Assembly (NCBI RefSeq): GCF_023822045.1
Contig: NZ_CP084712.1
Span: forward strand, 1,798,001-1,862,000
Length of the DNA: 64,000 bases
From: Sphingopyxis sp. USTB-05
GTDB lineage: Bacteria > Pseudomonadota > Alphaproteobacteria > Sphingomonadales > Sphingomonadaceae
Direction: 5' to 3'
Numbering within the stretch: position 1 is the first letter of the stretch; the number at the start of each line of letters is the position of its first letter. Below are positions 37,108-46,838 of this stretch, piece by piece. The translations under genes were made by a program, and so were the position numbers. The notes beneath the pieces are model-generated. The model was not told the origin of the DNA. It made no database searches and was given only the letters and a program-made list of their open reading frames with translations.

Positions 37108-38322
37108 ATGGCGCTGATTGCGCTGGTCGGCGCCAGCGAGACGCTGCCCGACGGGTCGCTTCGCGCGCTCGTCACCGTGGCGGGCGAAACGCTGATCGAG
37201 CGGCAGGCGGCGCGCCTTTCGGACGTCGGGGTGACACATATTGCCGTCGCGGTCGCCGCGGTCCCCGCCGAGCTTGTGGCAACTTGCGACCGTATCCGCC
37301 GCCGCGGCGTGAAGGTGACACCGGTGCGGTCGGCGGGCGACCTGGTGCCGCTGGTCGAAGCCGATGATCGGATTATCCTCGTCGCCGACGGCCTCCGCGC
37401 CGGGGGCACCCATTATGCGGCGATCGCCAAACCCGGCTCGCCCGCGATCCTCGTCACCGGCGACACGATGCTGACGCAGGGATTCGAGCGGATCGACGCG
37501 ACGCGGCGATGGGGCGGGCTCGCATCAATCTCGCAGCCGATGGCCGCCGAGCTTGCAGCGATGCCGGGCGAGTGGGACATGATGCTCACGCTGCTGCGGC
37601 TCGCCGTGCAATCGGGTGCGCGGCGGCTCTATTGCGAGCCCGCGCTGTTCGAACAGGGGGAGATCGCGATTGTCACCGATCGCCCGACTGCGGCGCTGAT
37701 CGAGCAGTCGAGCCTGCAGCAGGTCGAATATGGCGGCATGGGGCTCGGCCGATCGGCGATTATGATGCCGCTGATCCGGCTGGCAGGGCCGTTGCTCGTG
37801 AAATCGCCGATGACAGCGAAATATCTGCCTTGGGTCACCGGCCTGCTGTGGGTGATGGTCGCGCTACTCGCGGCGAGCGGGCTTGCCGCCGCCGGAGCGC
37901 TGGTCGCCATTTTCGGCGGACTGGGGCTTGCCGCGATGCGCTTCCTCTCTGCCTTTCGCGCGGAAAGCGCGGCGCAGGACCGTGCGCGCGATATCATCCG
38001 CATCTTTGCATGGGTACTGCTCGCGCTGTTCCCCTGGCTTCTATCGCTCGGCGGGCAGGGGCACAGCATGCCGCCGTTTTCGGAAGCCGCACTTGCACCG
38101 TGCCTTGCGGCAACGATCCTGCTCGCTCGCGCGCTTTACGAGGATTCCGGGGAACGCCGGCGGTTTCACTGGCTGCTGCCCGATGCCGATCAGGCGTGGA
38201 TAATGCTCGCGCCGGCCTTGCTCTTTGGCTTTGCGCCACCGATGTTCGCAGTTCTCCCGCTGCTCGCGCTGTTCCAGATTCTGCTCTGGCTACGGCTCGC
38301 GCGGCGTCCGGAAACCCGTTAA
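37108..38322 (+). CDS. nucleotidyltransferase-like membrane protein of unknown function
   Basis: A 404-residue protein with two halves. The N-terminal half (about 1-220) looks like a degenerate nucleotide-sugar or MobA-type transferase: GETLIERQAARLSDVGVTHIAVAV, VADGLRAGG, ILVTGDTML, FERIDATRRWGGLASIS. The C-terminal half (about 240-400) is hydrophobic with five or six transmembrane segments. The arrangement recalls fused inositol-phosphate cytidylyltransferase/CDP-alcohol transferases, but the DxxDGxxAR signature of that membrane enzyme is missing. It is divergent from gyrA and is followed by two genes on the same strand. Function unassigned. Confidence 0.75.
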   Translation: MALIALVGASETLPDGSLRALVTVAGETLIERQAARLSDVGVTHIAVAVAAVPAELVATCDRIRRRGVKVTPVRSAGDLVPLVEADDRIILVADGLRAGGTHYAAIAKPGSPAILVTGDTMLTQGFERIDATRRWGGLASISQPMAAELAAMPGEWDMMLTLLRLAVQSGARRLYCEPALFEQGEIAIVTDRPTAALIEQSSLQQVEYGGMGLGRSAIMMPLIRLAGPLLVKSPMTAKYLPWVTGLLWVMVALLAASGLAAAGALVAIFGGLGLAAMRFLSAFRAESAAQDRARDIIRIFAWVLLALFPWLLSLGGQGHSMPPFSEAALAPCLAATILLARALYEDSGERRRFHWLLPDADQAWIMLAPALLFGFAPPMFAVLPLLALFQILLWLRLARRPETR

Positions 38323-38375
38323 AACTTATACGCTTGAAGGTTTAACGCCTATTAACGCTATGCTGTTATTGGCGG

Positions 38376-39308
38376 ATGCGCATGAATGAATCCGTCTCCC
38401 CTCCCGGCATCGACACGCCGTCGCCGACGCTGTCGGCGCGTCTGCGCGAGTTGGCGGGTTATCTGGCGGCGCCCGCTGCCGGACGGTTGACCGAAGAGCA
38501 GCGCGCGCTTTCGCTGGGCATTGCGCGCCGACTGGTGATCGACGTCGCGGCTCGGCTCGATCCCGGAATCGATCCGGGCAGTCTGTGGGAAGATTGGCTG
38601 CGTGGCGGATTGCCGTGCGCAACACGGCTTGCCGGCATCTGTTTCGCGCGCGCCGAGGAGCATCGCTGGCGCGAGCAATCGGCGCTGCGGACGAGCCCAC
38701 CTCCGATCCTGTCCGAGCCCGATCTTTCGAATGGCGAGGCGCCCGCGGTCGGCGCTCCGCTCTCCGATGTCGACCGCGCCTATCTTGCGCTGCAGATCGC
38801 CGACCGCCGCCGCTTCGACGCGCTGGGCAATCCCGCGCTCGCGCTGGCCGATGTCGATCGCGAAATTTTCCGCGCGCTGCTGCTCGATATCGCCGCCTGG
38901 CGGCTGTCTGAGTTGAGCGGCGACAAGCGGCGCGCCGCAGGCTTGGGCGAAGCGGTGCGGATCGCGACCGAACGACAGGCCGCCGAAACGGGAATGACGG
39001 AGGCCGGGCAGGCCTATTGCGAAATTCTGGGCACCGCATTGCCTGACGCGGCGGCGACGGCAATTGCGCGCCACAACTGGCCGACGCTGATCGCGCTCGC
39101 CGCATCGGCGCATCGCCGCACGTATGACGATATGGCGATGGCGCTGCTGACGGCGGAGAGCGCGACGCTGCCTTCGCTGCTCTCGCCCCTGCGCCTCGAC
39201 CATGCAGCGATCGCACCGCTCGAAGCCTCACTGGCCATGCTGCCCGCGCGCGCGGTCGCCGACGCGGGGCATATGGAGTTTTCGGCGTCTGGAGCGACGC
39301 CGCGATGA
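38376..39308 (+). CDS. hypothetical protein preceding a histidine-kinase-like gene
   Basis: A 310-residue, largely helical, soluble protein rich in Ala, Leu and Arg. There is no signal or transmembrane segment. It has repeated helical patterns such as RALSLGIARRLVIDVAARL, AYLALQIADRRRFDAL and IFRALLLDIAAWRLSEL. I recognise no family, although the helix-repeat look and context would fit a sensor or partner protein. Its stop overlaps the ATG of the kinase-like gene (ATGA). ATG 38376 or 38382 could be the start. Confidence 0.7.
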   Translation: MRMNESVSPPGIDTPSPTLSARLRELAGYLAAPAAGRLTEEQRALSLGIARRLVIDVAARLDPGIDPGSLWEDWLRGGLPCATRLAGICFARAEEHRWREQSALRTSPPPILSEPDLSNGEAPAVGAPLSDVDRAYLALQIADRRRFDALGNPALALADVDREIFRALLLDIAAWRLSELSGDKRRAAGLGEAVRIATERQAAETGMTEAGQAYCEILGTALPDAAATAIARHNWPTLIALAASAHRRTYDDMAMALLTAESATLPSLLSPLRLDHAAIAPLEASLAMLPARAVADAGHMEFSASGATPR

Positions 39309-40675
39309 GCGAACGCATCATCCGCGGGCGAGTCGATCGGGCAGGGGCTTTGATCAGCGCCGATACGCCGCTGCTCCGCCTGCAACAGCGCGCGGGCTCG
39401 GGCCTCGAAAAGCCGCTGGCGCTGCCACATCTCGCGCGGCTCGTCGCGCTGGCGCAACGGCTTCACCGCGACATCAGCCGGCCTCTTTACGCCGCCGACG
39501 ATCACAGTGACATCCACGCGCTCGTTCGCATCGTGCCCGATGCCGACGGCGCGAGCCTGGAGATCAGCGACTGGCGCACGCGTCCCGTGACGCTGCCACA
39601 GGTGCCGGCGATCGCCGACGGCGCCGCCGTGCCGCAAAGTTGGACATGGGAATGCGATCCGCAACTGCGCTTGGTCGCATTGCGTGCCGGCTCGGATGCA
39701 CCCGCCATCCCCGACGGCTGGGAGGGCCGCTCGCTCTCCGAGTTGTTCGAACTACAGCCTGACGAGGACGGGCGCTTTCCCGTGCTGCGAGGGTTGGCGC
39801 GGCAATCTCGCTTCGAAAGCCAGCGCGTGCACGCGGCGGGAATGGCGATGAACCTGTCGGGCGAAGCCCAGTTCGATGCCACTGGACGTTTCACCGGATT
39901 CCGTGGGCTTGCCGCGGTGGCCGAAGGCGAAGCTATCGTAGAGCCCAAAGCTGCCGGAACACTCGTCGACCCCGCGTTCGGATCGCTTCCGCTGTCCGAT
40001 CCCCAATTCGGTCGCCGCATCGACGGCGCGCTGCGCGGGCCGCTCAGCCGCATTATCGCGACGGCTGAGACGATTTCGGGACAGTTCGACGGCCCCATTC
40101 GTGCCGATTATGCACGTTACGCGGGCGATATCGCGCATGCCGGACGACATCTGCTCGGCCTCGTCGACGACCTCGCCGATCTGCAGAATATCGAACGCCC
40201 TGGCTTCAAGGCGGCACGCGACGAAATCGATCTTGGCGATCTGGCGCGCCGTGCCGTCGGCTTGCTTGGCATGAAAGCCGAGGAAAAGGGCATTCGCATC
40301 GACGCACCGCGTACCGACGATCGCGCGCCCGCCACGGGTGAATTCCGCCGGGTGCTGCAGGTGCTGCTCAACCTGCTCGGCAATGCGATCCGCTATTCGC
40401 CTGAAAGTTCGCAAATCTGGATCCGCGTCGACCGCGAAGACGACCGCGCGATGGTCACTGTCGCCGATCAGGGGCAGGGGATCGACGCGGACCAGCAGGC
40501 GGTGGTGTTCGAAAAGTTCGAACGGCTGGGGCGTACCGACAGCGGCGGTTCGGGCCTTGGCCTCTACATCGCACGCCGACTCGCGCGTGCGATGGACGGT
40601 GACCTGACCGTCGACAGCGCCCCGGGGCAGGGTGCGCGTTTTACGCTGAGCCTGCCGGCGCGGGATGTCGCTTAG
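39305..40675 (+). CDS. histidine-kinase-like ATPase lacking the H-box histidine
   Basis: A soluble 456-residue protein. The HATPase domain is complete: N-box VLLNLLGNAIRYS, G1 VADQGQGID, F-box VFEKFERLG and G2 GGSGLGLYIARRLARAM (about residues 345-450). A PAS-like region lies around 100-220. The dimerisation helix, IDGALRGPLSRIIATAETI, has Gly 241 where HELRTPL has its phospho-acceptor His, and the next helix (HAGRHLLGLVDDLADLQNIE) does not replace it at the same place. It could be a pseudokinase, an ATPase acting as allosteric partner, or may use another residue. It is translationally coupled to the 38376 gene. Confidence 0.85.
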   Translation: MSERIIRGRVDRAGALISADTPLLRLQQRAGSGLEKPLALPHLARLVALAQRLHRDISRPLYAADDHSDIHALVRIVPDADGASLEISDWRTRPVTLPQVPAIADGAAVPQSWTWECDPQLRLVALRAGSDAPAIPDGWEGRSLSELFELQPDEDGRFPVLRGLARQSRFESQRVHAAGMAMNLSGEAQFDATGRFTGFRGLAAVAEGEAIVEPKAAGTLVDPAFGSLPLSDPQFGRRIDGALRGPLSRIIATAETISGQFDGPIRADYARYAGDIAHAGRHLLGLVDDLADLQNIERPGFKAARDEIDLGDLARRAVGLLGMKAEEKGIRIDAPRTDDRAPATGEFRRVLQVLLNLLGNAIRYSPESSQIWIRVDREDDRAMVTVADQGQGIDADQQAVVFEKFERLGRTDSGGSGLGLYIARRLARAMDGDLTVDSAPGQGARFTLSLPARDVA

Positions 40676-40975
40676 TCTGCTTTGTCGGTTTCGGGGTGGG
40701 GAGCTGTCGTTACCCTCTTTGGACATCGCCCGGCTGGATATTCCAAAGTTCAGGAAAGTTCAGCCCTATGAGCGCCCCCATTTGCAAGTCGGGGAGCGCT
40801 GGATGTGCGCGGCACGTCCGATCATGGTTGAACCCGCAAGCGAGGCAGCGACCGCATTCTGTTCACCGAATGAAAGAGCCGGATGAGGGCTGGCACAGCC
40901 GGATAATGTAGGAAAGGCCTATTTGAAGGCTATGTCTGTTTGGGGTGGGGAGTTTCCGCTGCTTCCCTATCTTTA
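40676..40975. other. intergenic stretch with no gene recognised
   Basis: Between the kinase-like gene and the gltA terminator I see no coding frame with protein-like composition on either strand and no RNA-gene structure. A GGTTTCGGGGTGGGGAG segment near 40687 and a related TTTGGGGTGGGGAGTTT near 40950 form an imperfect direct repeat about 260 bp apart. A palindromic repeat pair follows from 40976. Confidence 0.6.
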
Positions 40976-41064
40976 GTCATCCCGGACTTGATCCGGGATC
41001 CCGCTTTTTTGCGCCTCGACCGGTTTCGACTTCAAGCGGCACCCCGGATCAAGTCCGGGGTGAC
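40976..41064. repeat. palindromic repeat pair with A/T tract (copy 2)
   Basis: CCCGGACTTGATCCGGG at 40981-40997 and ACCCCGGATCAAGTCCGGGGT at 41041-41061, bounded by GTCA and TGAC. GGGATCCCGCTTTTTTGCG lies after the first palindrome. The two arms are roughly inverted copies of one another around a 43-bp centre. The unit is shared with the copies at 48614 and 51787. Confidence 0.8.
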
Positions 41065-41106
41065 GATATTGAGAAGTCAGCTATCGGTCGTTAACGGCCT
41101 CTGCGC

Positions 41107-41137
41107 AAAAAAAAGGGGCCGCGGAACGGCCCCTTTT
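41107..41137 (-). terminator. intrinsic terminator of gltA
   Basis: On the minus strand, a GGGGCC/GGCCCC stem with 7-nt loop (stem arms at 41115-41120 and 41128-41133) is followed by eight T residues (plus-strand A-run 41107-41114). AAAA precedes the stem, so it can extend by pairing with the T-run. It lies about 20 bp after the gltA stop. Confidence 0.9.
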
Positions 41138-41157
41138 CCTATTTTCGGTAGAAGCGT

Positions 41158-42441
41158 TTAGCGCTTGTCGACCGGAACGAACGGACGATGCGTCGGGCCG
41201 GTGTAGAGCTGGCGCGGGCGGCCGATCTTCTGCGCGGGGTCCGAGATCATTTCGTTCCACTGCGCGACCCAACCGACGGTGCGGGCCAGGGCGAAGAGCG
41301 CGGTGAACATCGTCGTCGGGAAGCCGATCGCCGACAGGATCACGCCCGAATAGAAATCGACGTTCGGGAAAAGCTTCTTCTCGACGAAATAGGGATCGTT
41401 GAGCGCCATTTCCTCGAGCTGAAGAGCGACTTCGAAGACCGGATCGTTGACCTTCAGCGCGTCGAACACTTCGCGCACGGTTTTTTGCATCACCGTCGCG
41501 CGCGGGTCGTAATTTTTGTAAACGCGGTGACCGAAGCCCATCAGGCGGAACGGATCGTCCTTGTCCTTTGCGCGCGCGATATATTCGGGAATGCGCTCCG
41601 GACGTCCAATTTCGCGCAGCATGTTGAGCGCCGCTTCGTTCGCGCCGCCGTGCGCGGGCCCCCACAGGCAGGCGATGCCCGCTGCGATGCACGCGAAGGG
41701 ATTGGCGCCCGACGAACCGGCGAGGCGGACCGTCGAGGTCGACGCATTCTGCTCGTGATCGGCATGGAGGATGAAAATGCGGTCGAGCGCGCGCTCGACG
41801 GCAGGAACGACCTCATATTCCTCGGCGGGAACGCCGAAGGTCATGCGCAGGAAGTTGCCAGTGTAGCTCAGCTTGTTGTCGGGATAGACGAACGGCTGGC
41901 CGACCGAATATTTATACGCCATCGCGGCGATCGTCGGCATTTTCGCGATCAGGCGGTGGCTCGCGATCATCCGCTGGTGCGGATCGTGAATCTCAGTCGA
42001 GTCGTGATAGAAGGCGCTGAGTGCCCCGACCACGCCGCACATGACCGCCATCGGGTGCGCGTCGCGGCGGAAACCGCGATAGAAGGTCGCGAGCTGTTCG
42101 TGCAGCATCGTGTGGCGTGTGATCGTATTGTCGAAATCGGCCAGTTCCTGCGCGTTCGGCAGTTCACCGTTCAGCAGCAGGTAGCAGGTTTCCATGAAGC
42201 TCGAATGTTCGGCGAGGTCGCCGATCGCATAGCCGCGGTGCAGCAGGACGCCTTCGTCGCCGTCGATGTAGGTGATCTGCGATTCGCAGCTCGCGGTCGA
42301 GGTGAAGCCCGGATCATAGGTGAAAGCACCGGTCTGCGCATAGAATTTGCGGATGTCGACGACGTCCGGGCCAACGGTGCCCGACAGGACAGGGCTGTCG
42401 ACAGTCTTGTCGCCCAGCGTGATTTTTGCGGTGTCGGTCAT
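41158..42441 (-). CDS. gltA: citrate synthase
   Basis: A 427-residue type-II hexameric-class citrate synthase that condenses acetyl-CoA with oxaloacetate at the entry to the TCA cycle. [27 protein letters not shown], the catalytic histidines in [17 protein letters not shown] and [18 protein letters not shown], and the Asp-containing VDFYSGVIL are all present. The ATG at 42441 is preceded by GGGAAC. An intrinsic terminator follows the stop. gltX lies upstream on the same strand, 38 bp away. Confidence 0.96.
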   Translation of the reverse strand: MTDTAKITLGDKTVDSPVLSGTVGPDVVDIRKFYAQTGAFTYDPGFTSTASCESQITYIDGDEGVLLHRGYAIGDLAEHSSFMETCYLLLNGELPNAQELADFDNTITRHTMLHEQLATFYRGFRRDAHPMAVMCGVVGALSAFYHDSTEIHDPHQRMIASHRLIAKMPTIAAMAYKYSVGQPFVYPDNKLSYTGNFLRMTFGVPAEEYEVVPAVERALDRIFILHADHEQNASTSTVRLAGSSGANPFACIAAGIACLWGPAHGGANEAALNMLREIGRPERIPEYIARAKDKDDPFRLMGFGHRVYKNYDPRATVMQKTVREVFDALKVNDPVFEVALQLEEMALNDPYFVEKKLFPNVDFYSGVILSAIGFPTTMFTALFALARTVGWVAQWNEMISDPAQKIGRPRQLYTGPTHRPFVPVDKR

Positions 42442-42479
42442 ATTTTGTTCCCTGTACTGACGGCGGGGAGAGAGAGTGG

Positions 42480-43946
42480 CTACGCCCCTGCCGGATAATG
42501 TTGCGCTGCGTCAAGTCGCGCCAGACTCACATCGCGTCCGAGCAACAGCAGCACGTCGAAAATTCCCGGGGAAACGGTTCGGCCGGTTAGTGCAGCACGT
42601 AGGGGTTGCGCCAATTTTCCGAGCCCCAGTTCGGCGGCTTCGGCTTCGGCGCGCACGGCGGCATCCAGCTCTTCTGTCGTCCAATCGTTTAGCCCACGAA
42701 GTCGCTCCGTGACGGCAGCGAGCAGGCCTTCGGGCGCGGCCTTTAGCACCTCGGCGGCCTTTTCGTCCACCGGCAACGGATCGGGCTGGAACAGGAAAAT
42801 TGCGCCATCGGCGATTTCGTCGAGCGTCTTGGCGCGCGGTTTCAGCGACTCCATCGCACGCGTCAACAAGTCGCGATCGGCGCCGTCGAGAGCGCGCCCG
42901 ACAAGCTTCTCCACCCGCGGTGCAATCAGTTCGGCGAGCCGGGCATCATCGGCTTCGCGCAGATAGTGACCGTTGAGATTTTCGAGCTTTTTGAAATCGA
43001 AACGCGACGGTGAACGGCCGACATGGTCGAGGTCGAACCACTCGGTCGCCTGTTCGCGGCTTATGATCTCGTCGTCGCCATGTCCCCAGCCGAGGCGAAG
43101 CAGATAATTGTTCACCGCTTCGGGCAGATAGCCCATCTCGTCGCGATAGGCATCGACACCAAGCGCACCGTGGCGTTTCGACAGTTTCGCTCCGTCGGCG
43201 CCGTGGATCAGCGGGACATGCGCATAAACGGGCTCACGCCAGCCCATCGAGCGGATGAGCGCAAGTTGGCGGAACGCGTTGTTGAGATGGTCGTCGCCGC
43301 GGATGACGTGCGTCACGCCCATGTCGTTGTCGTCGACGACGACGCTCAGCATATAGGTCGGTGTGCCGTCGCTGCGCAGCAGGACGAAATCGTCGAGTTC
43401 GGCATTCTGGACGGTGACTTCGCCCTGAACCTTGTCGGCGATGGTCACCGCGCCCTCCTGCGGAGCACGCAGCCGGATCACATGCGGAACCGATGGGTCG
43501 CCATCATCACGGTCGCGCCAGGGGCTGCGGACGCGGAAGGGAAGCCGCTTTTCCTGCGCCTCGGCGCGCATCGACGCGAGTTCGTCCTGAGTCAGGTAGC
43601 AGCGATAGGCTTCGCCCTTTGCGAGCAGTTCGTTCGCGACTTCGGCGTGGCGCGGCGCACGCGCGAACTGGAACACGGTCTCGCCATCCCAGTCCAGATC
43701 GAGCCATTGCATCCCGTCGAGAATCGCGTCGATCGCGGCATCGGTCGAGCGTGCGCGGTCGGTGTCCTCGATGCGGAGCAGGAATTTACCGCCGTGATGG
43801 CGGGCAAACAGCCAGTTGAACAAGGCAGTACGGGCGCCGCCGATGTGCAGATAGCCGGTCGGCGATGGTGCAAAGCGCGTAACGACATCCGCTCCCGTCG
43901 CTTCGGGGGGCGTTGCTTCCACTTTGGTCTGGTTTTCGGTTGCCAC
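42480..43946 (-). CDS. gltX: glutamyl-tRNA synthetase
   Basis: A 488-residue class I synthetase. [29 protein letters not shown] has the HIGH motif and [21 protein letters not shown] the KMSKS motif. The C-terminal anticodon-binding domain starts near residue 330. Its GTG start at 43946 has AAAGAGG 5 nt upstream; a GTG at 43961 is in frame but would bury that site. The leading 20 residues ([20 protein letters not shown]) are a non-conserved extension. Alphaproteobacteria often carry two gltX copies, and I cannot tell whether this is the canonical or the Gln-charging one. It is divergent from comEC. Confidence 0.93.
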   Translation of the reverse strand: MATENQTKVEATPPEATGADVVTRFAPSPTGYLHIGGARTALFNWLFARHHGGKFLLRIEDTDRARSTDAAIDAILDGMQWLDLDWDGETVFQFARAPRHAEVANELLAKGEAYRCYLTQDELASMRAEAQEKRLPFRVRSPWRDRDDGDPSVPHVIRLRAPQEGAVTIADKVQGEVTVQNAELDDFVLLRSDGTPTYMLSVVVDDNDMGVTHVIRGDDHLNNAFRQLALIRSMGWREPVYAHVPLIHGADGAKLSKRHGALGVDAYRDEMGYLPEAVNNYLLRLGWGHGDDEIISREQATEWFDLDHVGRSPSRFDFKKLENLNGHYLREADDARLAELIAPRVEKLVGRALDGADRDLLTRAMESLKPRAKTLDEIADGAIFLFQPDPLPVDEKAAEVLKAAPEGLLAAVTERLRGLNDWTTEELDAAVRAEAEAAELGLGKLAQPLRAALTGRTVSPGIFDVLLLLGRDVSLARLDAAQHYPAGA

Positions 43947-44004
43947 TCCGGCCTCTTTCACTCAATTTGCCGCCTTCCGGGCGGGGATCGGGGGAGCCCC
44001 TAGC

Positions 44005-46164
44005 ATGGCGACAAGGCTGCTTCAAACGCCCATTGCTGCTCGTTGGGCAACAATCTGGCACCGGACCGGCAACGCGCTGGAGGCACGGCTCGAAGTCGAA
44101 CGCGAACGGATCGGGCTCTGGCTGCCGGTCGCGATGGGCGCCGGCATTGCAGCCTGGTTCGCCTTACCCGGCGAAGCACAATGGATCGGGTTCCTCTTGT
44201 CGCTTGCGGGTGGTTTGTGCGCGGGCCTCCTGATCGGCTGGGATAGCCGGTTCGGGCGGATGGTCGTGGTTGGATGCGGCGTGATGGCGGTGGGCATGTT
44301 GTTGATCTGGACGCGCGCCGTCTGGGTCGCGGCGCCGGTGCTCGCGGCGCCCGTGATGACTGAATTTTCCGCGATCGTCGAGCGGGCCGAGCCGCTGCCG
44401 GCCAAAGGGCAGATCCGTATTCTCGCATTGCCGCAGAAGCGCAGCGACCTGCCGCCGCGGGTGCGATTGACGCTAGGTAGCGAGCAGGCGGTGAGCCTCA
44501 CCGACGGTGAAATGATCGGCGTCCGAGCGCGATTGATGCCGCCGCCTACGGCCAGCCTTCCCGGGGGCTATGATTTCGCGCAGCGCGCGTGGTTCGACAG
44601 GATCGGGGCCGTTGGGACTGTGCTCGGCGACATCTCTCGGACGTCGGCGTCCGGGCCGACTATGCCGCCGCTGCGTACGCGGCTCAGTGCGCATATACAC
44701 GATCAGATCGAGGGTTCGTCCGGCGGCATTGCCGCCGCGCTGGTAACGGGCGACCGCGGCGCGATCAGCGAGGCGGATGAGGAGGCGATGCGGCGCAGCG
44801 GGTTGGCGCATCTCCTGTCGATCAGCGGGCTGCATGTGACCGCGGTCGTCGGATTTGCGATGTTCCTGACCCTGCGCCTGTTTGCGTTGAGCCGGCGGCT
44901 GGCGCTCGCCGGCTATGTCCTGCCCCTCGCCGCTGCTGCCGGGGCGCTGGCCGGCGGCGGCTATACATTGCTCGCAGGGGCGGAGGTGCCGACGCTGCGG
45001 TCGTTCATCGCCGCCTTGCTCGTGCTCGTGGCGTTCCTGATGGGACGCGAAGCGCTGACGCTGCGACTGGTTGCGGCGGGCGCGCTGATCGTGCTGGTCT
45101 GGCGCCCCGAATCGCTTGCGGGTCCAAGCTTTCAACTGAGCTTCGCGGCTATCACCGCGATCATTGCGCTGCATGAAAGCCGCCCGATGCGCGCATTTCT
45201 GGCACGCCGCGATGAACCGTGGCCTTTTCGAACCTTGCGCGCTGTCGCGGGGCTCTTGGTCACCGGACTGGTCGTCGAAGTCGCGCTGGCGCCGATTGCG
45301 TTGTTTCATTTCCATAAGGCGGGGGTTTATGGGGCCATGGCCAATGTGGTGGCTATTCCGCTCACGACCTTTGTCATCATGCCGTTCGAGGCGCTTGCGC
45401 TGCTGTTCGATTGCATCGGGCTTGGCGCGCCCTTGTGGTGGGTGACTGAGCAGGCGCTGCGCCTTCTGCTCGGGCTCGCGTATGTTGTCAGCGATGCACC
45501 CGGGGCCGTCGCTACCTTGCCAAGCTTTCCGCCCTGGGGTTTCGCGCTCGCGGTCTTTGGCGGGCTGTGGGTTTTGCTCTGGCAAACGGGCTGGCGCCGG
45601 GCAGGCTTCGTTCCGCTCGCGATCGGCGCGGCGACATTGCTCTTTCAGCCGCGCCCCGATCTGCTCGTCACCGGCGACGGCCGCCATATTGCCGCGGCGC
45701 TGCCCGATGGCAGCTATGCGCTGCTGCGCGACCGGTCGGGCGACTATATTCGCGACACGATGGCGGAAGCCGCAGGGACCGATATGCCGCTCGCGAGCCT
45801 GGCCGACCTCGATCATGTCGAATGCAATCGCGATTTCTGCCGCTGGAGCCAGGGGCAGGGGGCCGCGCGTCATGTCATTCTCGCCTCGCGCGGGCGCGAC
45901 CGGATCGAGGGTGCAGATATGGCCGATGCCTGCGCCGCGGCCGATATCGTTATCAGTGACCGCTGGTTACCGCGCGAGTGCGCCGGGCGCTGGATGACAA
46001 TCGATCGCGACAGTCTCGCTACCAGCGGCGGCCTTGCAATCTACCTCGGCAAGGTACCCGAAGCCGTCGCCACGCTTAAGGCGGGCGACGGCCATCCCTG
46101 GCGGCTGCCGCAGCAGCTTAGTGGTAACGACGAAGCAGTCCCGACAGGCGGCCCTGAACGATGA
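44005..46164 (+). CDS. comEC: ComEC/Rec2 family DNA uptake channel protein
   Basis: 719 residues. Hydrophobic helices and a soluble OB-like DUF4131 region occupy about 30-220. The Competence domain of many transmembrane helices follows (about 225-520, opening [24 protein letters not shown]). The C-terminal region (about 555-719) corresponds to the metallo-beta-lactamase-like domain, but the HxHxDH metal motif is absent. ComEC translocates single-stranded DNA across the inner membrane in transformation. Start ATG 44005 has GGGGAG about 9 nt upstream. The last 47 bp overlap the 3' end of lexA on the other strand. Confidence 0.88.
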   Translation: MATRLLQTPIAARWATIWHRTGNALEARLEVERERIGLWLPVAMGAGIAAWFALPGEAQWIGFLLSLAGGLCAGLLIGWDSRFGRMVVVGCGVMAVGMLLIWTRAVWVAAPVLAAPVMTEFSAIVERAEPLPAKGQIRILALPQKRSDLPPRVRLTLGSEQAVSLTDGEMIGVRARLMPPPTASLPGGYDFAQRAWFDRIGAVGTVLGDISRTSASGPTMPPLRTRLSAHIHDQIEGSSGGIAAALVTGDRGAISEADEEAMRRSGLAHLLSISGLHVTAVVGFAMFLTLRLFALSRRLALAGYVLPLAAAAGALAGGGYTLLAGAEVPTLRSFIAALLVLVAFLMGREALTLRLVAAGALIVLVWRPESLAGPSFQLSFAAITAIIALHESRPMRAFLARRDEPWPFRTLRAVAGLLVTGLVVEVALAPIALFHFHKAGVYGAMANVVAIPLTTFVIMPFEALALLFDCIGLGAPLWWVTEQALRLLLGLAYVVSDAPGAVATLPSFPPWGFALAVFGGLWVLLWQTGWRRAGFVPLAIGAATLLFQPRPDLLVTGDGRHIAAALPDGSYALLRDRSGDYIRDTMAEAAGTDMPLASLADLDHVECNRDFCRWSQGQGAARHVILASRGRDRIEGADMADACAAADIVISDRWLPRECAGRWMTIDRDSLATSGGLAIYLGKVPEAVATLKAGDGHPWRLPQQLSGNDEAVPTGGPER

Positions 46165-46801
46165 CGCGTTCGGCGGGATAGCGCTGCGGTTCATAGGCCG
46201 CGTTCGCCGGGTCGAGACGGATCATCTGCCCCTCACGGCGGAAATATTTGAGCGTCGCATCCTGCCCGTCGACGAGCGCAACGACGATGTCACCTTCGCG
46301 CGCGGTGCTCGCTTTCTGGATCAGCGCATAGTCGCCGTCGAAAATCCCCGCTTCGACCATCGAGTCGCCCGATACTTCGAGTGCATAATGTTCGCCCGAG
46401 CCGAGCAGCGCGGCGGGAACGGCAAGGTTGTTGTGATCCTCGAACGCCTCGATCGGGACGCCTGCAGCAATCTTGCCGTGGAGCGGGATCTCGATAACGT
46501 CGTTCGCAGCGATCGGCTTGAGCGCCGGGGCTGGCTTGCGGAGCGGGACGATATTGTCGCGATCGTTACGCACGACAGGTTTCGCGGCTTCGGGCACCTT
46601 GAGCACTTCGAGAGCGCGGGCGCGATTTGGAAGACGGCGGAGAAATCCCCTTTCTTCCAAGGCGCTTATCAGTCGATGTATACCCGATTTCGATTTGAGG
46701 CCCAGCGCCTCCTTCATCTCCTCGAACGAGGGCGAGATGCCGCTCGAATCGAGGCGTTCCTGGATGAAGTGGAGCAGTTCATGCTGCTTCGCGGTCAACA
46801 T
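46118..46801 (-). CDS. lexA: LexA repressor, SOS regulator
   Basis: A 227-residue LexA. The N-terminal winged helix (1-70) is [21 protein letters not shown], then [23 protein letters not shown]. The self-cleavage site is Ala113-Gly114 (KIAAGVPIE), with catalytic Ser147 (SGDSMVEAG) and Lys185 (DATLKYF). GGAG lies 8 nt before ATG 46801; the open frame upstream to 46870 is non-conserved. A GTTC-N7-GTTC operator and a promoter lie just upstream, implying autoregulation. Its 3' end overlaps comEC. Confidence 0.95.
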   Translation of the reverse strand: MLTAKQHELLHFIQERLDSSGISPSFEEMKEALGLKSKSGIHRLISALEERGFLRRLPNRARALEVLKVPEAAKPVVRNDRDNIVPLRKPAPALKPIAANDVIEIPLHGKIAAGVPIEAFEDHNNLAVPAALLGSGEHYALEVSGDSMVEAGIFDGDYALIQKASTAREGDIVVALVDGQDATLKYFRREGQMIRLDPANAAYEPQRYPAERVIVQGRLSGLLRRYH

Positions 46802-46838
46802 CGGTCGTTCTCCATGATGCCAATTCCGGACATATTGA

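Noticed and set aside
38342..38355. TTAA-N6-TTAA just before the 38376 gene, resembling a CtrA box.
   Set aside because: The spacing is six rather than seven bases, so it does not fit the consensus.
40696..40911. A 71-codon open frame in the gap before gltA.
   Set aside because: Composition is unlike a protein, no ribosome site is visible and it runs through a repeated segment.
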